Source: Adineta steineri (lineage: Eukaryota > Rotifera > Eurotatoria > Adinetida > Adinetidae). Taken from it: 64,000 nucleotides of DNA. This document shows positions 48,101-60,300 of the stretch, one piece after another (within the stretch, counting starts at the first letter, position 1; every line of letters starts with the position of its first letter). The position numbers and the translations under genes were made by a program. The notes below the pieces were generated by a model that searched no databases, was not told where the DNA came from, and saw only the letters and a program-made list of their open reading frames with translations. The stretch is taken from assembly GCA_905250115.1 (NCBI GenBank), contig CAJNOI010000021.1:244758-308757 (forward strand), read 5' to 3'.

Positions 48101-49587
48101 ATTTTAGACATGGGAAAATCTTTGATTTTCTTTCTCAAATTGAAAACATAAATGTTTTTACATAAAACATTGTATGTCTAAATAAAATGTCATATAAAAA
48201 TAGAAATTTCTTCATGCATAATAAAACCTACTTTACAAAACATGTCTTTTTATATCCAGATAAAAAATCACGATTTTGCTTTGTATCACTATTAATATTT
48301 TTCTTCGACATAGAAATTCATACTGACATTATTGTTAACATAATTTCCTTTTAATAATAGTAAACATAAAATTGAATATTTTTAGATACTATATCACGTA
48401 TAGATAATTGCATTTAATTAGATAGAATTTTAGAAAAAAAATATATTATTATATGTTTCTATTTTTATTAAATTATCTAATTAAAAATTCATAAGAAAAG
48501 TTCAATTATGAAAACAAAAATATTCCACTTCAAAGATTACTGAACAGAATAATTAAAATTATCTCATGAATACTTTATTGACAGTTTATTTAATACATTT
48601 TACAAATAACAAAACTTGAAACTAGTATAGTTCCTGTAACGACTGTCGTCTTCTCAGTTCTTTGAGTAGTCATCAACATAGTTTATAAATAGACAATAAA
48701 TGATCTTTAATTGAATAATACATATGGTTTGAAGCGATATAGTTCTTCGATTGTGAAAATAATAGGTCGACATGTTCTCGTCGTTTCATATAGTACTTAA
48801 TGCTCTATCATATTTTCATCTAATAAAGATCTTTTAATTTGCAAATTCATATTAACACATTTTCGAGATTAAAAAAAAGATATTCCACTTTAATCATCTA
48901 TAAGACTTGTTAAAATAAATTGAGAAAATAAGAAATATTTAGTTTCTAACCTTGTAACCTTTGAAATGTAATCCAAGATTATTATTTAGATAAACTAATA
49001 TACATAATCGAGGTGAAGTTTATGTATGTACTCATTTTTTTCCTCTTCTTGATAAAAGATATGCCATATATATGTTTTTGTAGAATGAAAAATTGTTTAT
49101 CAAATGAAATGGGTATGTTGAAACGTACTATAAATAGATGAGAATATGTTGATTCGTAATAATATTCGTATATTTATAGAAATTGACATATAATATTTTG
49201 TCGTTTGAAACCTACTCAACTCTCATATATTACATTAGAGATTATTTTTTATCGATCGCATATGCAAAACACTCGAGATATACTTAAAAATCGATTTAAT
49301 ATATAGAACGACATATATATATATATTTTCAAATAAAATAAATTATTATGAACGAATATTATCATTGATATTTGTTTTTAACTTTAAGTCACTATTGAAA
49401 TATATCTTGAATTTTGAACGAAAAGAAAAAAAGATAAAGATAATTGATTAATAAATGTGTTTGTGTTAGCAATATGAAACGTAAAGAATGAAAGAAAGAT
49501 AAAAAAAACAACTCTAAAAATTATAAATGGGATAAAGAAAAATTGAAACCGGATAGAAAAATAATATTAATTATAAATAAATCTTAT
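45123..49587. other. Long gene-poor stretch with simple-sequence tracts
   Basis: No exon supported in 4.5 kb. Simple repeats include a GAA tract near 45803-45829, TTC/CTC tracts near 46999-47031 and a TTC run near 47895-47912. These create open frames with Lys- or Phe/Ser-rich junk translations on both strands. The 45540-47150 part is richer in C/T and G than the rest and could include promoter or non-coding exons of the PMCA gene (minus strand). Confidence 0.4.
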
Positions 49588-52500
49588 TTAAAAATCAGTT
49601 GCTGCAATTTCTGTAGCTAAATTATCAACCATATCATCATGATGACTACTTGAACTTGTTGAAGTAACTTGAATCATTGGTTGAGATGGTTGAACTTCAA
49701 TATTCATTTGTAATGGTTGTCCAATATTGGTTGAACTTACTCTTCTTTCTATTTAACGAAAAAAGAAATAGAATATTTTTAAAATCAAAAGATATTAAAT
49801 AACCTGTTCGAATAACAGTTGTTGTCATTGTCGTTGTTGCTGCTATTTCTGGTTGTTCACTTGTCATTTCTTGTAAATATTTAAATGAACGTGACGGATG
49901 TGTATTCATTTTATTATTATTTAATGAAAGATTTTGTTCATCATATTTATTCATTAATTGTTGTGGTTTGTTATAACCAAGAACGGATGTTCCAACATTT
50001 TGTTGATCATTGTCCGTCATCTGTTGTAGAAAACGAAATGAACGTGATGGAACTGTTGAGCCTGTATAACGTGGAGCTTCAGGTTCACGTTCACGAAAAC
50101 TTGGTGGTGCTAAAAAATTTGAATATTATTATTATTAAAAGAGAAAAATTTGTTTTTCGACTGATCTTACGTTTATTATAAATTTCTGCTAAATCCTCTC
50201 GATTATTAATTCCTTGTCCTCGATTAACGGGTCCTTGTTGTTGAGCATCATATTGATCTTGTATATATTTAAATGATCGTGATGGCATATGACCATCACT
50301 TCCACGTCGAAGACCAACACCTTCACCTCCTACCATAGTTTCTTCAACTGTTGTTGTTGTTGTTACTGATGCGGCATCATTATCATCACTATTAGTATTA
50401 CTATATTGTTCTTGTAAATAACGAAATGATCGTGAAGGAAGATTTGATGCACTACCGGAACTATTTTGACGATTAACATTACCCATTTGTTCATCAAGAA
50501 CAGCTCGAGCAACTATAACATTCAATAATTAAAAAATAAAATCAAAAAAAAACATTCTTTCGAATCAAATAAAGGTTACAATCAGTAGTATATGTAACAT
50601 ATATCCTTCTAATGACAATAAACTATGCAAAGAAGGTTGTTAGAATATATTGAACATGTCAACAAACATAGAAATAATATGAATCTATTTTATTACAAAA
50701 GAATGAGCACTCCAAGAATTGCTGATATCATCAATCCATCGGAACATCAATCATCAATAATCTATATACATTATGAAAATATGTAAGGCAAACGAATTTA
50801 GAAGAAAGAAAGAAAAACACATTCCTATCGTTTTACAATGATTAACTTTTAATTAATCAACTTTTGTAAGTATAATGAACTAAAGATGATCCATAATAAA
50901 TACATTATTTCGATAATATAAATTTCCTATTGTCAGTCATATTTCTATATCATTATATGTCTGTATAGGTTATAATCTTTGGCATAATGTAAAGACATCT
51001 CTCAAGGTAATGACCAATATAGATAATAAAAGAAAAAAGGTCATAGACAAACCTGCTGATTTATTTATGGCTGCTGCTGTTGTCGTCGTTGCTGTTGGTT
51101 GTGATGGTGGTACAACTGGTGTTGGTACAGTTTTTTCACTATCTGAAATCCATCCTTGAAGCATTTGAAATGAACGTGATTGTGTAACTCTAATAGGAAA
51201 AAAAGAGAGGATGTTTTGTTTCTATATAAATAAACTTACACATTTGTATCATGTTGTATATGTTTTTTTTGTGGTGTCGGTTGTTGACGAGCATAGTTAA
51301 ATGATTGAACTGGATTTTGTGGGGCATATTGATGTTGACTCATGGGTTCAGGTGGAACAATCATTCGACGATTCATAGTTATTTCTGATTCTTGTGTTTC
51401 GCCTGGTTCTTCACTGTTCGAAACATATTCACGATGACTGAAATAATAAAGAAGTAAAAAAAAAATGAATTATTAAACTGTCGTAAACAAGGTCATCATA
51501 ATCTCATAAAAGTTCATTGACATACGTCTCTTTTATTATATATTTTATAATATTTTTTAAATGAGTATATTCTTCCAAGAGCCGAAAACGATGATCTACT
51601 GAATAATGAAAATAATTAGATTTATTTTCCACAAAGATAATTGTTCCTGACAGGTTATGAAAGGTTTCACACCTAGAGAATACAATTGACCTCTGTCATT
51701 GTCATATATTTAGATGATGACAAGTGAAGGTACGTAATAGTGCTTGAAAGAATATACGACCACGACCTGTCATCAACAGTAATACTATAGAGAAAAATGT
51801 CATAATTATACAATCGTACCGTCTAACACGAGCAGATTCACGTATTTTAGATAGATCAAGACCACCTGGTGTATATGAAAATGGTTTTGGTCCACCAGGA
51901 CGACCACCAAGCATTTTAGCAAGTGCAGCCGGAACACTTCCACCGTCCTAAACAAAAAATAAGATTTCGATCGATAATGTGTATTAGAAACTTCATTTAC
52001 TGTTGTTTGATCACTTGATATATGAGTTTGAGATGCAGGTTGACGACTCTTTAATGAAGCTGCTGCATTTGCAATCATATCAGCATCAAATATGGGTGGT
52101 GGCGGGATATTTGCAGCAGGCATTGGTGGCGGTGGTGGAGGAGGAGGCGGTGGCGGAGGTGGTGGTGGAACTGACACCGGAGGTGCAGCATTGAACATAG
52201 ATGATTGTTGTGGTGGTGGTTGACCATAACCATACTGTTGTTGTTGTTGAAAGTCATGTTGGTAGTACGGTTGTTGTTGCTGTTGTTGAAAGTCTTGTTG
52301 GTGATATGGATCTTGTGGCTGTTGTTGATGTTGATAATAAGATTGTTGTGGTTGTTGTTGTTGATGATTAGGTTGAAAGTTTTGTTGGTGATAAGGTTGT
52401 TGTTGTTGCTGTTGGAAATTTTGTTGATAATAAGGTGGTTGTTGTTGTTGATATTGTTGCGGTTGTTGTGGATATTGTTGTGGTTGTTGCTGATATTGTT

Positions 52501-53160
52501 GTGGTTGTTGTTGATATTGCTGTGGTTGTGGTTGATATTGTGGTGGTGGTGGTTGTTGTTGTTGGTATTGTTGCTGTTGTTGCGCAGGAGGTTTCCACAC
52601 AGAAGCTAAAGGAGCAGGGCGTGGGGTAGTTCCACCTGGTGGATATGAATAACCAACTCTAAAATTATAACAAAATGAATGATGACATGGAGATGAAAGA
52701 ACATGTCGATCTGTATACATACTTATGGACGGTGAGGAAAAGTGCATTAGCACAACGTTGAATAAGTTCGAGAGCATCCCGATGCATCATATGAGTAACA
52801 TTATTGCCTGCTACTTCTAGTAGCATATCACCTGGATCTAGTTTACCATCCGCAGGTGATTCCGGAACAATCTAATCATTCAAATCATATGTTTTATTTT
52901 TTTTCTCTTAAAAACATAATTATAGTTTCAAAATAAGCCTTATCAAAGCTCATTATTCTATTTATCTAAAGATCTCATCGTTATTTTTCTGCTTTTACTG
53001 ATTTATGGATATACATCTGTACGATTGATATATTTTGTTTTTCAAACAAGGACACACTTACATTCGTCACTGTCAATGGTTCATTATATTCCAAACCACC
53101 TTGAAGTCGAAAACCCCATGATACATTACCATCTTCTCGGCTAATAAAAACTTTACTCAT
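49588..53160 (-). CDS. Zasp/PDLIM-like PDZ protein with repeated SRSF motifs, no LIM domain seen
   Basis: The start at 53158-53160 opens an N-terminal PDZ domain over two exons: 'NVSWGFRLQGGLEYNEPLTV', then 'SPADGKLDPGDMLLEVAGNN' and 'THMMHRDALELIQRCANALF'. This is the Zasp/PDLIM type (GFRLQGG carboxylate loop). Next come a long Gln/Tyr/Pro-rich exon (about 51950-52660), a polyproline run, and 'PFSYTPGGLDLSKIRESARV', which resembles the internal DUF4749-type region of PDLIM proteins. The C-terminal part repeats a motif like PDLIM 'SRSFRILAQ': 'SRSFQMLQG', 'SRSFRYLQE', 'SRSFKYIQD', 'SRSFRFLQQ', 'SRSFKYLQE' and a weaker 'VQSFNYARQ'. The frame ends 'LATEIAATDF' at TAA 49588-49590. Zasp/PDLIM proteins bind alpha-actinin at Z-discs and adhesion sites. 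No Cys/His LIM pattern is seen. Exon count (about nine) is approximate. Confidence 0.8.
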
Positions 53161-54054
53161 TTGATTTTCTTCAGTTCAGGTCAGACGTCGAATGGTGTAT
53201 TTTGTATCTTTCTACATATAGATTGAGAACGACTACGACGTTTCTTTTTTTTTTTTGTTTGTTACTCGCTCGTTTAGCCTGGGTAAAGATAGTACCAGTA
53301 CCCGCCAATACCGGTAATGCCAGAAAAAAATAGGAGAAAGATAAATAATGGCAAAAAAAAGGAGAATCTCGCGCGGGTTTCTTGTCCTTGAGTATGCACA
53401 ACACCATGCAAATGTATGTATATAATAGTAAAAGAAAGCAGAATAGAAGGATAGTTCTTTCTTCGTCTTCCTACGATCTAGACTAAGCAGATGGATAAGA
53501 GAAGAAGAAGAAAAAAAGAACGATAATGCTAAACAATTGTTTTTCCTAAATATGATTGCATTGATGGGATACCGTTATCGTAATATTACGAAGAAAAGAA
53601 AGGATGACCCTGTTGCTCAATATAGTTTATACTATCGTCAAATGATGAAGGCCAAAAAAAAATTTGCCGATGAAATACAATTGACAAGAAACTGTTTTAA
53701 GACTTCTAGCTTCGTAATTATTTCGAACACTTTATTAATAGATATCAGCTGTTCTTATTATGATTACTCCTCATGGCGTATGTATATACAAAATGTTCAT
53801 GAAATATAGCATTGACAATGATTGATTCCTATATAATATATAACAAAAACTTTTGATATTAATTATTAAATTCAAATTTTATGTCGAATAAATAGAACAA
53901 GATCAATATAATTTAATCTGCTTGAAAAACATTAAAAGCAGATTTATTTGTTCTATAGACTAAAGCAACACAAAACATTTTTCTTTACGGTTTGATACAT
54001 AAAAAAATACATTTATTAAGATAATAAATAGCGAAAACAAATTTCAAATCTAAT
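53161..54054. other. Intergenic region, one weak open frame
   Basis: 5' region of the PDZ gene (minus) and 3' region of ACOT9 (minus). A plus-strand frame near 53552-53810 ('AQYSLYYRQMMKAKKKFADE') is open but lacks any family resemblance or splice context. Not called. Confidence 0.35.
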
Positions 54055-55877
54055 CTAATCGAGATGTCGTTTACCATCCAGATACATCATGGCTTCTAAA
54101 ATAACAAATAAAATAAAATCTCATAATTTTTTTATATTCTTTTATTTACCGGCATAAGTTTGTGGTACAACATTTTTTGTTATTTGTGAATTATCTTTTG
54201 TTTTAAAGATAAAATAAAACACATTTGTTGTTTCACGTTTTGCTGTATGAATATCAACAACTTCAGCATGTATACGTGTTTGAATTTTATTTCCTTCGAC
54301 ATAAACAACCATTGATGATAGAAATAATAATGAACCGATTTCGACTGGACGTTGAAACATAATATCATCAACAGCAAGTGTACTTAATTTTTGTTTTCTA
54401 AGTATAAATAGAACGATCGTTTGAAAATCTGGACAATTTTTGATACTTACGCAAATAAGCTAGCTGTTGTCCAAGCTAAATCAAATGATTTTCTCATTAA
54501 ATATCCACCGAAGATTTTATTATATAAATTTCTTTGCTAAAAAAATGAATTAGAAATTCAAAAATAAAAAAATAAAGAAAAATATACTTCTGGATGACCA
54601 ATATGCATAGTTTTTAGAGTAGTTTCTGACATCCACATTGAGTCTTGATTTAAAAGTCGACTTCGAAATATTGATGTACTGAAAAAACAAATTTTTTTGT
54701 TATTCGAAATAGAATAATTTATATTTACTTTGGTGTAACTGTTTTAATAAATAAATCATGAATAATTGAACTTTCTGATGTATCAGGAGGTGTTTTAAAT
54801 AAAGATTTATCTTGTTCAGTTAATCGACGTTGACGATTTACTATAAAAACAAGTGTTTTATCTAAGAAAAATAAGATTATATGTGTAATCTACATACATT
54901 CTCCTTTCCTGATAATTTCTTTATCTTCTTCAGTTGATCCGATTAATGGATTCATTTTTGCCGATCTGTTATTTTTCTTTTCAATAGAAATAAATTTTTA
55001 AATAATTTTAGAAACTTACTTTTTTGTTCTTGGATCTCGTGCAGCAAGAACAAAATATGCACGAAGTACATGTTCCCAAGTACCATTATTATCCTAATAA
55101 TTAGAAAAATATGAAAATTTAACTTTTCTTCTATTGAAATATTTACTTGATCAATTGTTAAAATAACTTCCATAGAAGATTTACCAACAAATGAAGTAAA
55201 ACCACTTAAACGAACATCTCGATCAATATCCATATGAGGTACTGCAACTTCTATTAAAATAAAAGAAATATTTTTTAAAAAAAATTTATTACTATTTTTT
55301 TTTCGTACCTATACGATCAACAGCTGCAGTAACAATTGCTAATGGATGTACATTAATTGATTGAATTATTTGTGGAGCATTATGTTTATATGCAATATGA
55401 ACTTTAAAAAAAAACAATATTCAATTCGGTTAGTTTTATTAAATTTACCAGCCATTGTATCCAAATCTTCAAGTATTCTTCCAAATCGTACTTTATTATC
55501 AAAATTAACATATCGTTCACGTAATTTTATATTTGTTGCTAAATAGTAGAATGAGAGATATAACTTGATTGAACTATTATTTTACCGAATGGAATAATAG
55601 CTTCATCATAACTTTCAGCTATTGTACGTGGACTTAATGTAGAATTGACTGTTATATTATCAGTTAATCCAGCATGACTACCACTTTGATTTCCATGACC
55701 AAAAACTAATTGAGCACCAACAAGATTTTGTAAAGTTTTTCGAACTAATATTAAAGAAAAATTGAATAAAGTATAAAATAATATCATATTTCATTTACCA
55801 TCAGTTATAGTTTGTATTGAACGAAATGTTGTTTTGTTTAAAGTACGAGGGACAAATAAAAACACACGATGATGCAT
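54055..55877 (-). CDS. ACOT9: Acyl-CoA thioesterase 9-like (mitochondrial, double hot-dog)
   Basis: About twelve small exons. The start is at 55875-55877 ('MHHRVFLFVPRTLNKTTFRS'), basic and without acidic residues, fitting a mitochondrial presequence. The stop is TAG at 54055-54057. Family stretches in order: 'YDEAIIPFG', 'VRFGRILEDLDTMAGVHIAY' (first hot-dog), 'DRDVRLSGFTSFVGKSSMEV', 'SIFRSRLLNQDSMWMSETTL', 'QRNLYNKIFGGYLMRKSFDL' (second hot-dog), 'AVDDIMFQRPVEIGSLLFLS' and the C-terminal 'EAMMYLDGKRHLD'. These match ACOT9 closely. The enzyme hydrolyses acyl-CoAs to free fatty acid and CoA in mitochondria and is known for both short- and long-chain substrates. Looks intact; internal exon ends were placed by eye. 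Confidence 0.93.
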
Positions 55878-57369
55878 AATCTGAAATTAATATTAAAATC
55901 GTTCAGTTTTTCTCAATTTGGTTTTCACAATTCATGTAATTGGTTTCGAAATCTTTCTTTAATCCTCTAAAGTTATTAGATATATCGTACGACAATAAAA
56001 AGTGGTAGATTATCATAGATTATAAGGAAGCAGACGTGTTTGTAGCATATGTTACAGCTAGTTTCCGTCTTCTTATTGGTGAATAAGCGAAATACTTGTA
56101 CAAAAACCAATATAGATGTCGTATTGAAGTTCTTAAAACTTTAATATTTACTGTTTATACTCTTCGCAAATGTATTTTTTCAGTACCGATACTTTCTGTT
56201 CGCTTCTTTCAGAATACCCATAATTATCTCAATAGTTTATTTTGCACTTTTCATGAAGGATGGTAAGTGAACAGAAAATATATGTTTTACTCAAGAAAAT
56301 CACAGACTGTCTATACGAAATCGGATCACATATCGTCGAGAAATATCAGGTTAAAGTAAATCCCAAAAGACGTAATGCATACGATAAGATGACACATAGA
56401 GAAATTGAGCTAATTATTATTTCACTCTTCTGACAAGAAGTTCGACAAACTGGTTAACTTCAATACGACATACATATATCTTAGAGATTATAATTAATAT
56501 GAAAACTAGTACATAATCATCCTAGTTTTTTTCTGTGCGTAAAATGTCCTACATTCACAGCATCTGCTTCCAAATTTTATATTTACTACCTATAATGTTT
56601 TATTAAAAAGCATACTATTCTACTTTTGATAACAGTTCGTAGGTGATATTTGAGAAATTTGTAAAAAAATATTTGTTTTATTCAATAAAATTAATATTTT
56701 CATACGAAATCTACAATAGACACGATTCAATAAGTTCTAATTAGTAGAAATCAGCTAACTCTTATATTCATGTTCGGATTACATGAGTAAAAAGGTTATT
56801 TAAATACTTCAGATTTAAATCTAAAAATTTTACTTATAGATTTAAAATTAACAACATTTATCCTACATATTATTTTCATTTTTTGTTGTGTAAATTAAAA
56901 AATAGTCTTAATCTGAAGTAAAATTGATTCATTATATTTGTCTTTTGTTTACATATATATATATATAATGAATAAAGAAAAATTAAAATGAATCTATCAT
57001 TTTTTTTTCTCACACACACTATTTTTGTTCACGTTTTATTCCTAGAATAACTCTCTTTCTATAGACACACACACGCACACACACACACGTAGGAATTTCT
57101 CATCAATAAAGAAAAAAAAAGAAAAAACACAGATATTGAAAAAAAAGAAAAATGTGAGCTCGTGTACAGGCGAACATTAGAGACAATATAGAAGTGAAAA
57201 AAAAATTACACACAATTGGGCGCACAAAACGAGGAAAAGAAAAAAAAGAGATTTGAGACAAGTAGAGCAACCGTCGATCGAATAAACACGAAAAAGAAAA
57301 CAGAATAAATAAAGTACGAACAACGGGACGACGTTGTATTAAGATATACAGTAATAGAAAGGAATAAAT
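55878..57369. other. Intergenic region with a CA microsatellite
   Basis: Upstream of ACOT9 and downstream of the ankyrin gene (both minus). Contains an (AC)n microsatellite at 57065-57089 with one G interruption. No exon supported. Confidence 0.45.
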
Positions 57370-60300
57370 TTATTTGTTAGGTTCTACATGGCTAGGCAGT
57401 GTACTATGTGGTGGTTGTCGAGCTCCGAAACTTTTAAGTACTTGACAAACATGATCGTGTTGCTGAGATTCAGCTAAATCATAAGCAGTTACATCTTGTT
57501 CTTCGAAACGAAATTGTTGATCTACATTTGCACCACGTTCACATAAGATTCGAACGGTATCAGCATGGCCCATTGCTGCAGCAATATGCAAACATGAAAG
57601 GCCACTCTAAAATAATGATAACAATAATAGTAGAATTGGATAGATATTTATCTACTTACTTTTTCTGTTCCATTAACATCAGCTCCTCTATCAATTAAAT
57701 ATTCGACAATATCTTGAAAGCCTTTTGCACATGCACAGAATAAAGGTGTACGGCCAGCTGTTTCACCCTATTTAAATAATAAAAATTTACAAAATAAATT
57801 CTTCTATAGATGATCATCTTACTTTTCCTTCAATTTTATAATTAACATCTAATCCAGCTTCAACTAATAAACGTAAAATATCGAATGAACCAGATTCAGC
57901 TGCAACAATTAAACCATTAATTTTTCCATCATATAAATTTTTTGCTTCAACATCATGTCGTGCTCCATGTTGAATAAGCAATCGTGCTAATTCTACATTA
58001 TTATGTTGACAGATAGCAAGAAATGGTGATGATCCACGTTCAGATGTAACATTAACATTTGCAGCAGATTCAATTAAATGACGAATAATTGTTTCATGAT
58101 TTCTCATACATGCTATTAATAGAGGTGTTTGATTTTCAATATGAAGATCTCGTGCAACTTGACCTTGTGGTGATCGATTAACATCGGCACCATGTCGAAT
58201 TAATAATTCTACAACTTCTAAATGACCTTCTTCGGTAGCTGTATACAATGGCGTGGCACCAGTCTGTAGAAAAGAAATAACATTAAAAGAATATAGAAAA
58301 ATATAGTTTAATAGACATACCATTGTTACAGCATTGACATCGGCACCATTTTGAATAAGATATTCACATATTTCAACATGACCTTTCTTTGCAGCACCAA
58401 AAAGTGGCGTCTAGAAAAAAAAACATCAATTTGGTTATTTTTATGTATATATATTACCTGTCCGGCAAGAAAATTTTCTTCAGCTAATTCGCCTTGTGGT
58501 GTAATATTAACATCAGCTCCAGCTTCTACCAATGCTTGAACAAGCTCATAATTTCCTGATTCAGCACAAAGAAGTAATGGTGATACACCATAACGATTTT
58601 GTACATTAACTTGTGCTCCTTTTTGTATTAAAAATTTCACAACATCTACACGATCTTTTAATGTAGCCATAAAAAGTGCTGTTTGACCAGTTATATTAAG
58701 ATTATCAGCATCTGGACCGCTTGGTGCAAAATCAAGATCAGCCCCGGCTTCAACACATGCTTCGATTATATCCAGATCACATATTTCAGATGCAAGTAAA
58801 AATGGTGTTGAACCCAATTTTGTTACTGCATTTGGATCGGCACCACGTTTGAGAAGTAGTTTAACTACATCAAATTTTCGAGATTTCATTGCAGCATAAA
58901 GTGGTGTCCAACCAGTTATATTTAATTCATCAGCTAAATTACCAAATGGAGCAACATGTGTTTGAGCACCAGCATTTAATAGTAATTCAACAACTTGTAA
59001 CATGCCTTTTTGTGCTGGTATCCATAAAGCACTAACACCATAATGATTTTGTACACCAGGATTAGCTCCACGATCTAATAAATATTTAACTATTTCTGTT
59101 CTACCTTCTTTCGCCGCACAAAATAATGGTGTTTGACCACATAAATTCATAGTTAAAGCCAATTGACCTAAATAATTCATTATATAGTTTATCTTTCAAA
59201 TATAAGAAAAACACAAAACTTACCACTTGGTGCTAATTCAAGATCAGCTCCTGCTTGAACAAGTAATTTAACACATTCAAAATAACCTTGTTCAGCTGCA
59301 AGCATTAATGCTGATATACCCGATTGATTTTGATGATTTGGATTTGCGTGATGTGCTAATAAACGTTTGACACATTCTGGATGATTATATTTTGTTGCAC
59401 CAATTAATGGTGTTGAACCAGCTATTTTATTATCTTCAGCTCGTTTACCAGATGGTGCTGAATCAACAACAGCACCACGTTGTAAAAGAATATCAAGAAT
59501 ATCTGGCCAACCAACTTCGGCAACCATTAATAATGGTGTAATACCGGATAATGATGCTTTGTTGACTTCGACTTCGGGACATGCTATTAAAAACATACAA
59601 AAAAAAGTTATTTATCCAAATTTTTTTCTCTTCATCAAAAAACTCACTAGCTAAAATTTCAGTTAAAGATTTGTGTTTTTTTCCGGCTGCTATACTCAAT
59701 GCTGTTAAACCGTCTGCTTCTCGATAACCTAAATGAGAAAACAAAAACATATATTATTAATTTCAATAAACATATATATTTAAAATAAAATAAAATAAAA
59801 TACAACTATTTATATATATATCTGTATTATTCAGAAAGTATTGCAAGATTTAAATAAAAATATGTTCGATTAATATATAGAAAAGATTGATCATTATTAT
59901 TATAAGATAGATAAATGTCTAGAGAATGTTTTTGATTTAAAGAATTAGAAAAAAGATTATTCGGTAATGATATATAATGATAATCATTTATTTCATCGGT
60001 ATTATTAAGGCTAATTTTATAATGTTTATCAATTGTTATATTAACAAATGAATATAAATAGCATATATAAAAATAAAATTTCAATGGATTTCGATTTATT
60101 TTGAAATTAAATGATGTTGATAAAGATAAATCAGTATAATTTGTATATGGTATAGATGTAAGATTCCATAGATGTTCAAGTTTATATAATTGGGAGAAGT
60201 TTTTATTTAAGACTTGATTAATACGATTAGGTAGAAATTTTAATATTGTACGATTGTAATTAAATATTCCATTTTTTTCATTTTCTACATCGGATAGCTG

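Noticed and set aside
52003..52629. Long plus-strand frames (Leu/Val-rich) opposite the Gln-rich exon
   Set aside because: Antisense shadows of CAA/CAG and CCA codons of the PDZ gene; the minus frame joins to a real PDZ domain.
53537..53809. Plus-strand frame of 90 codons
   Set aside because: Contains a Lys-rich piece but no recognisable family, no supporting splice structure, and the end is AT-driven; left as unexplained intergenic.
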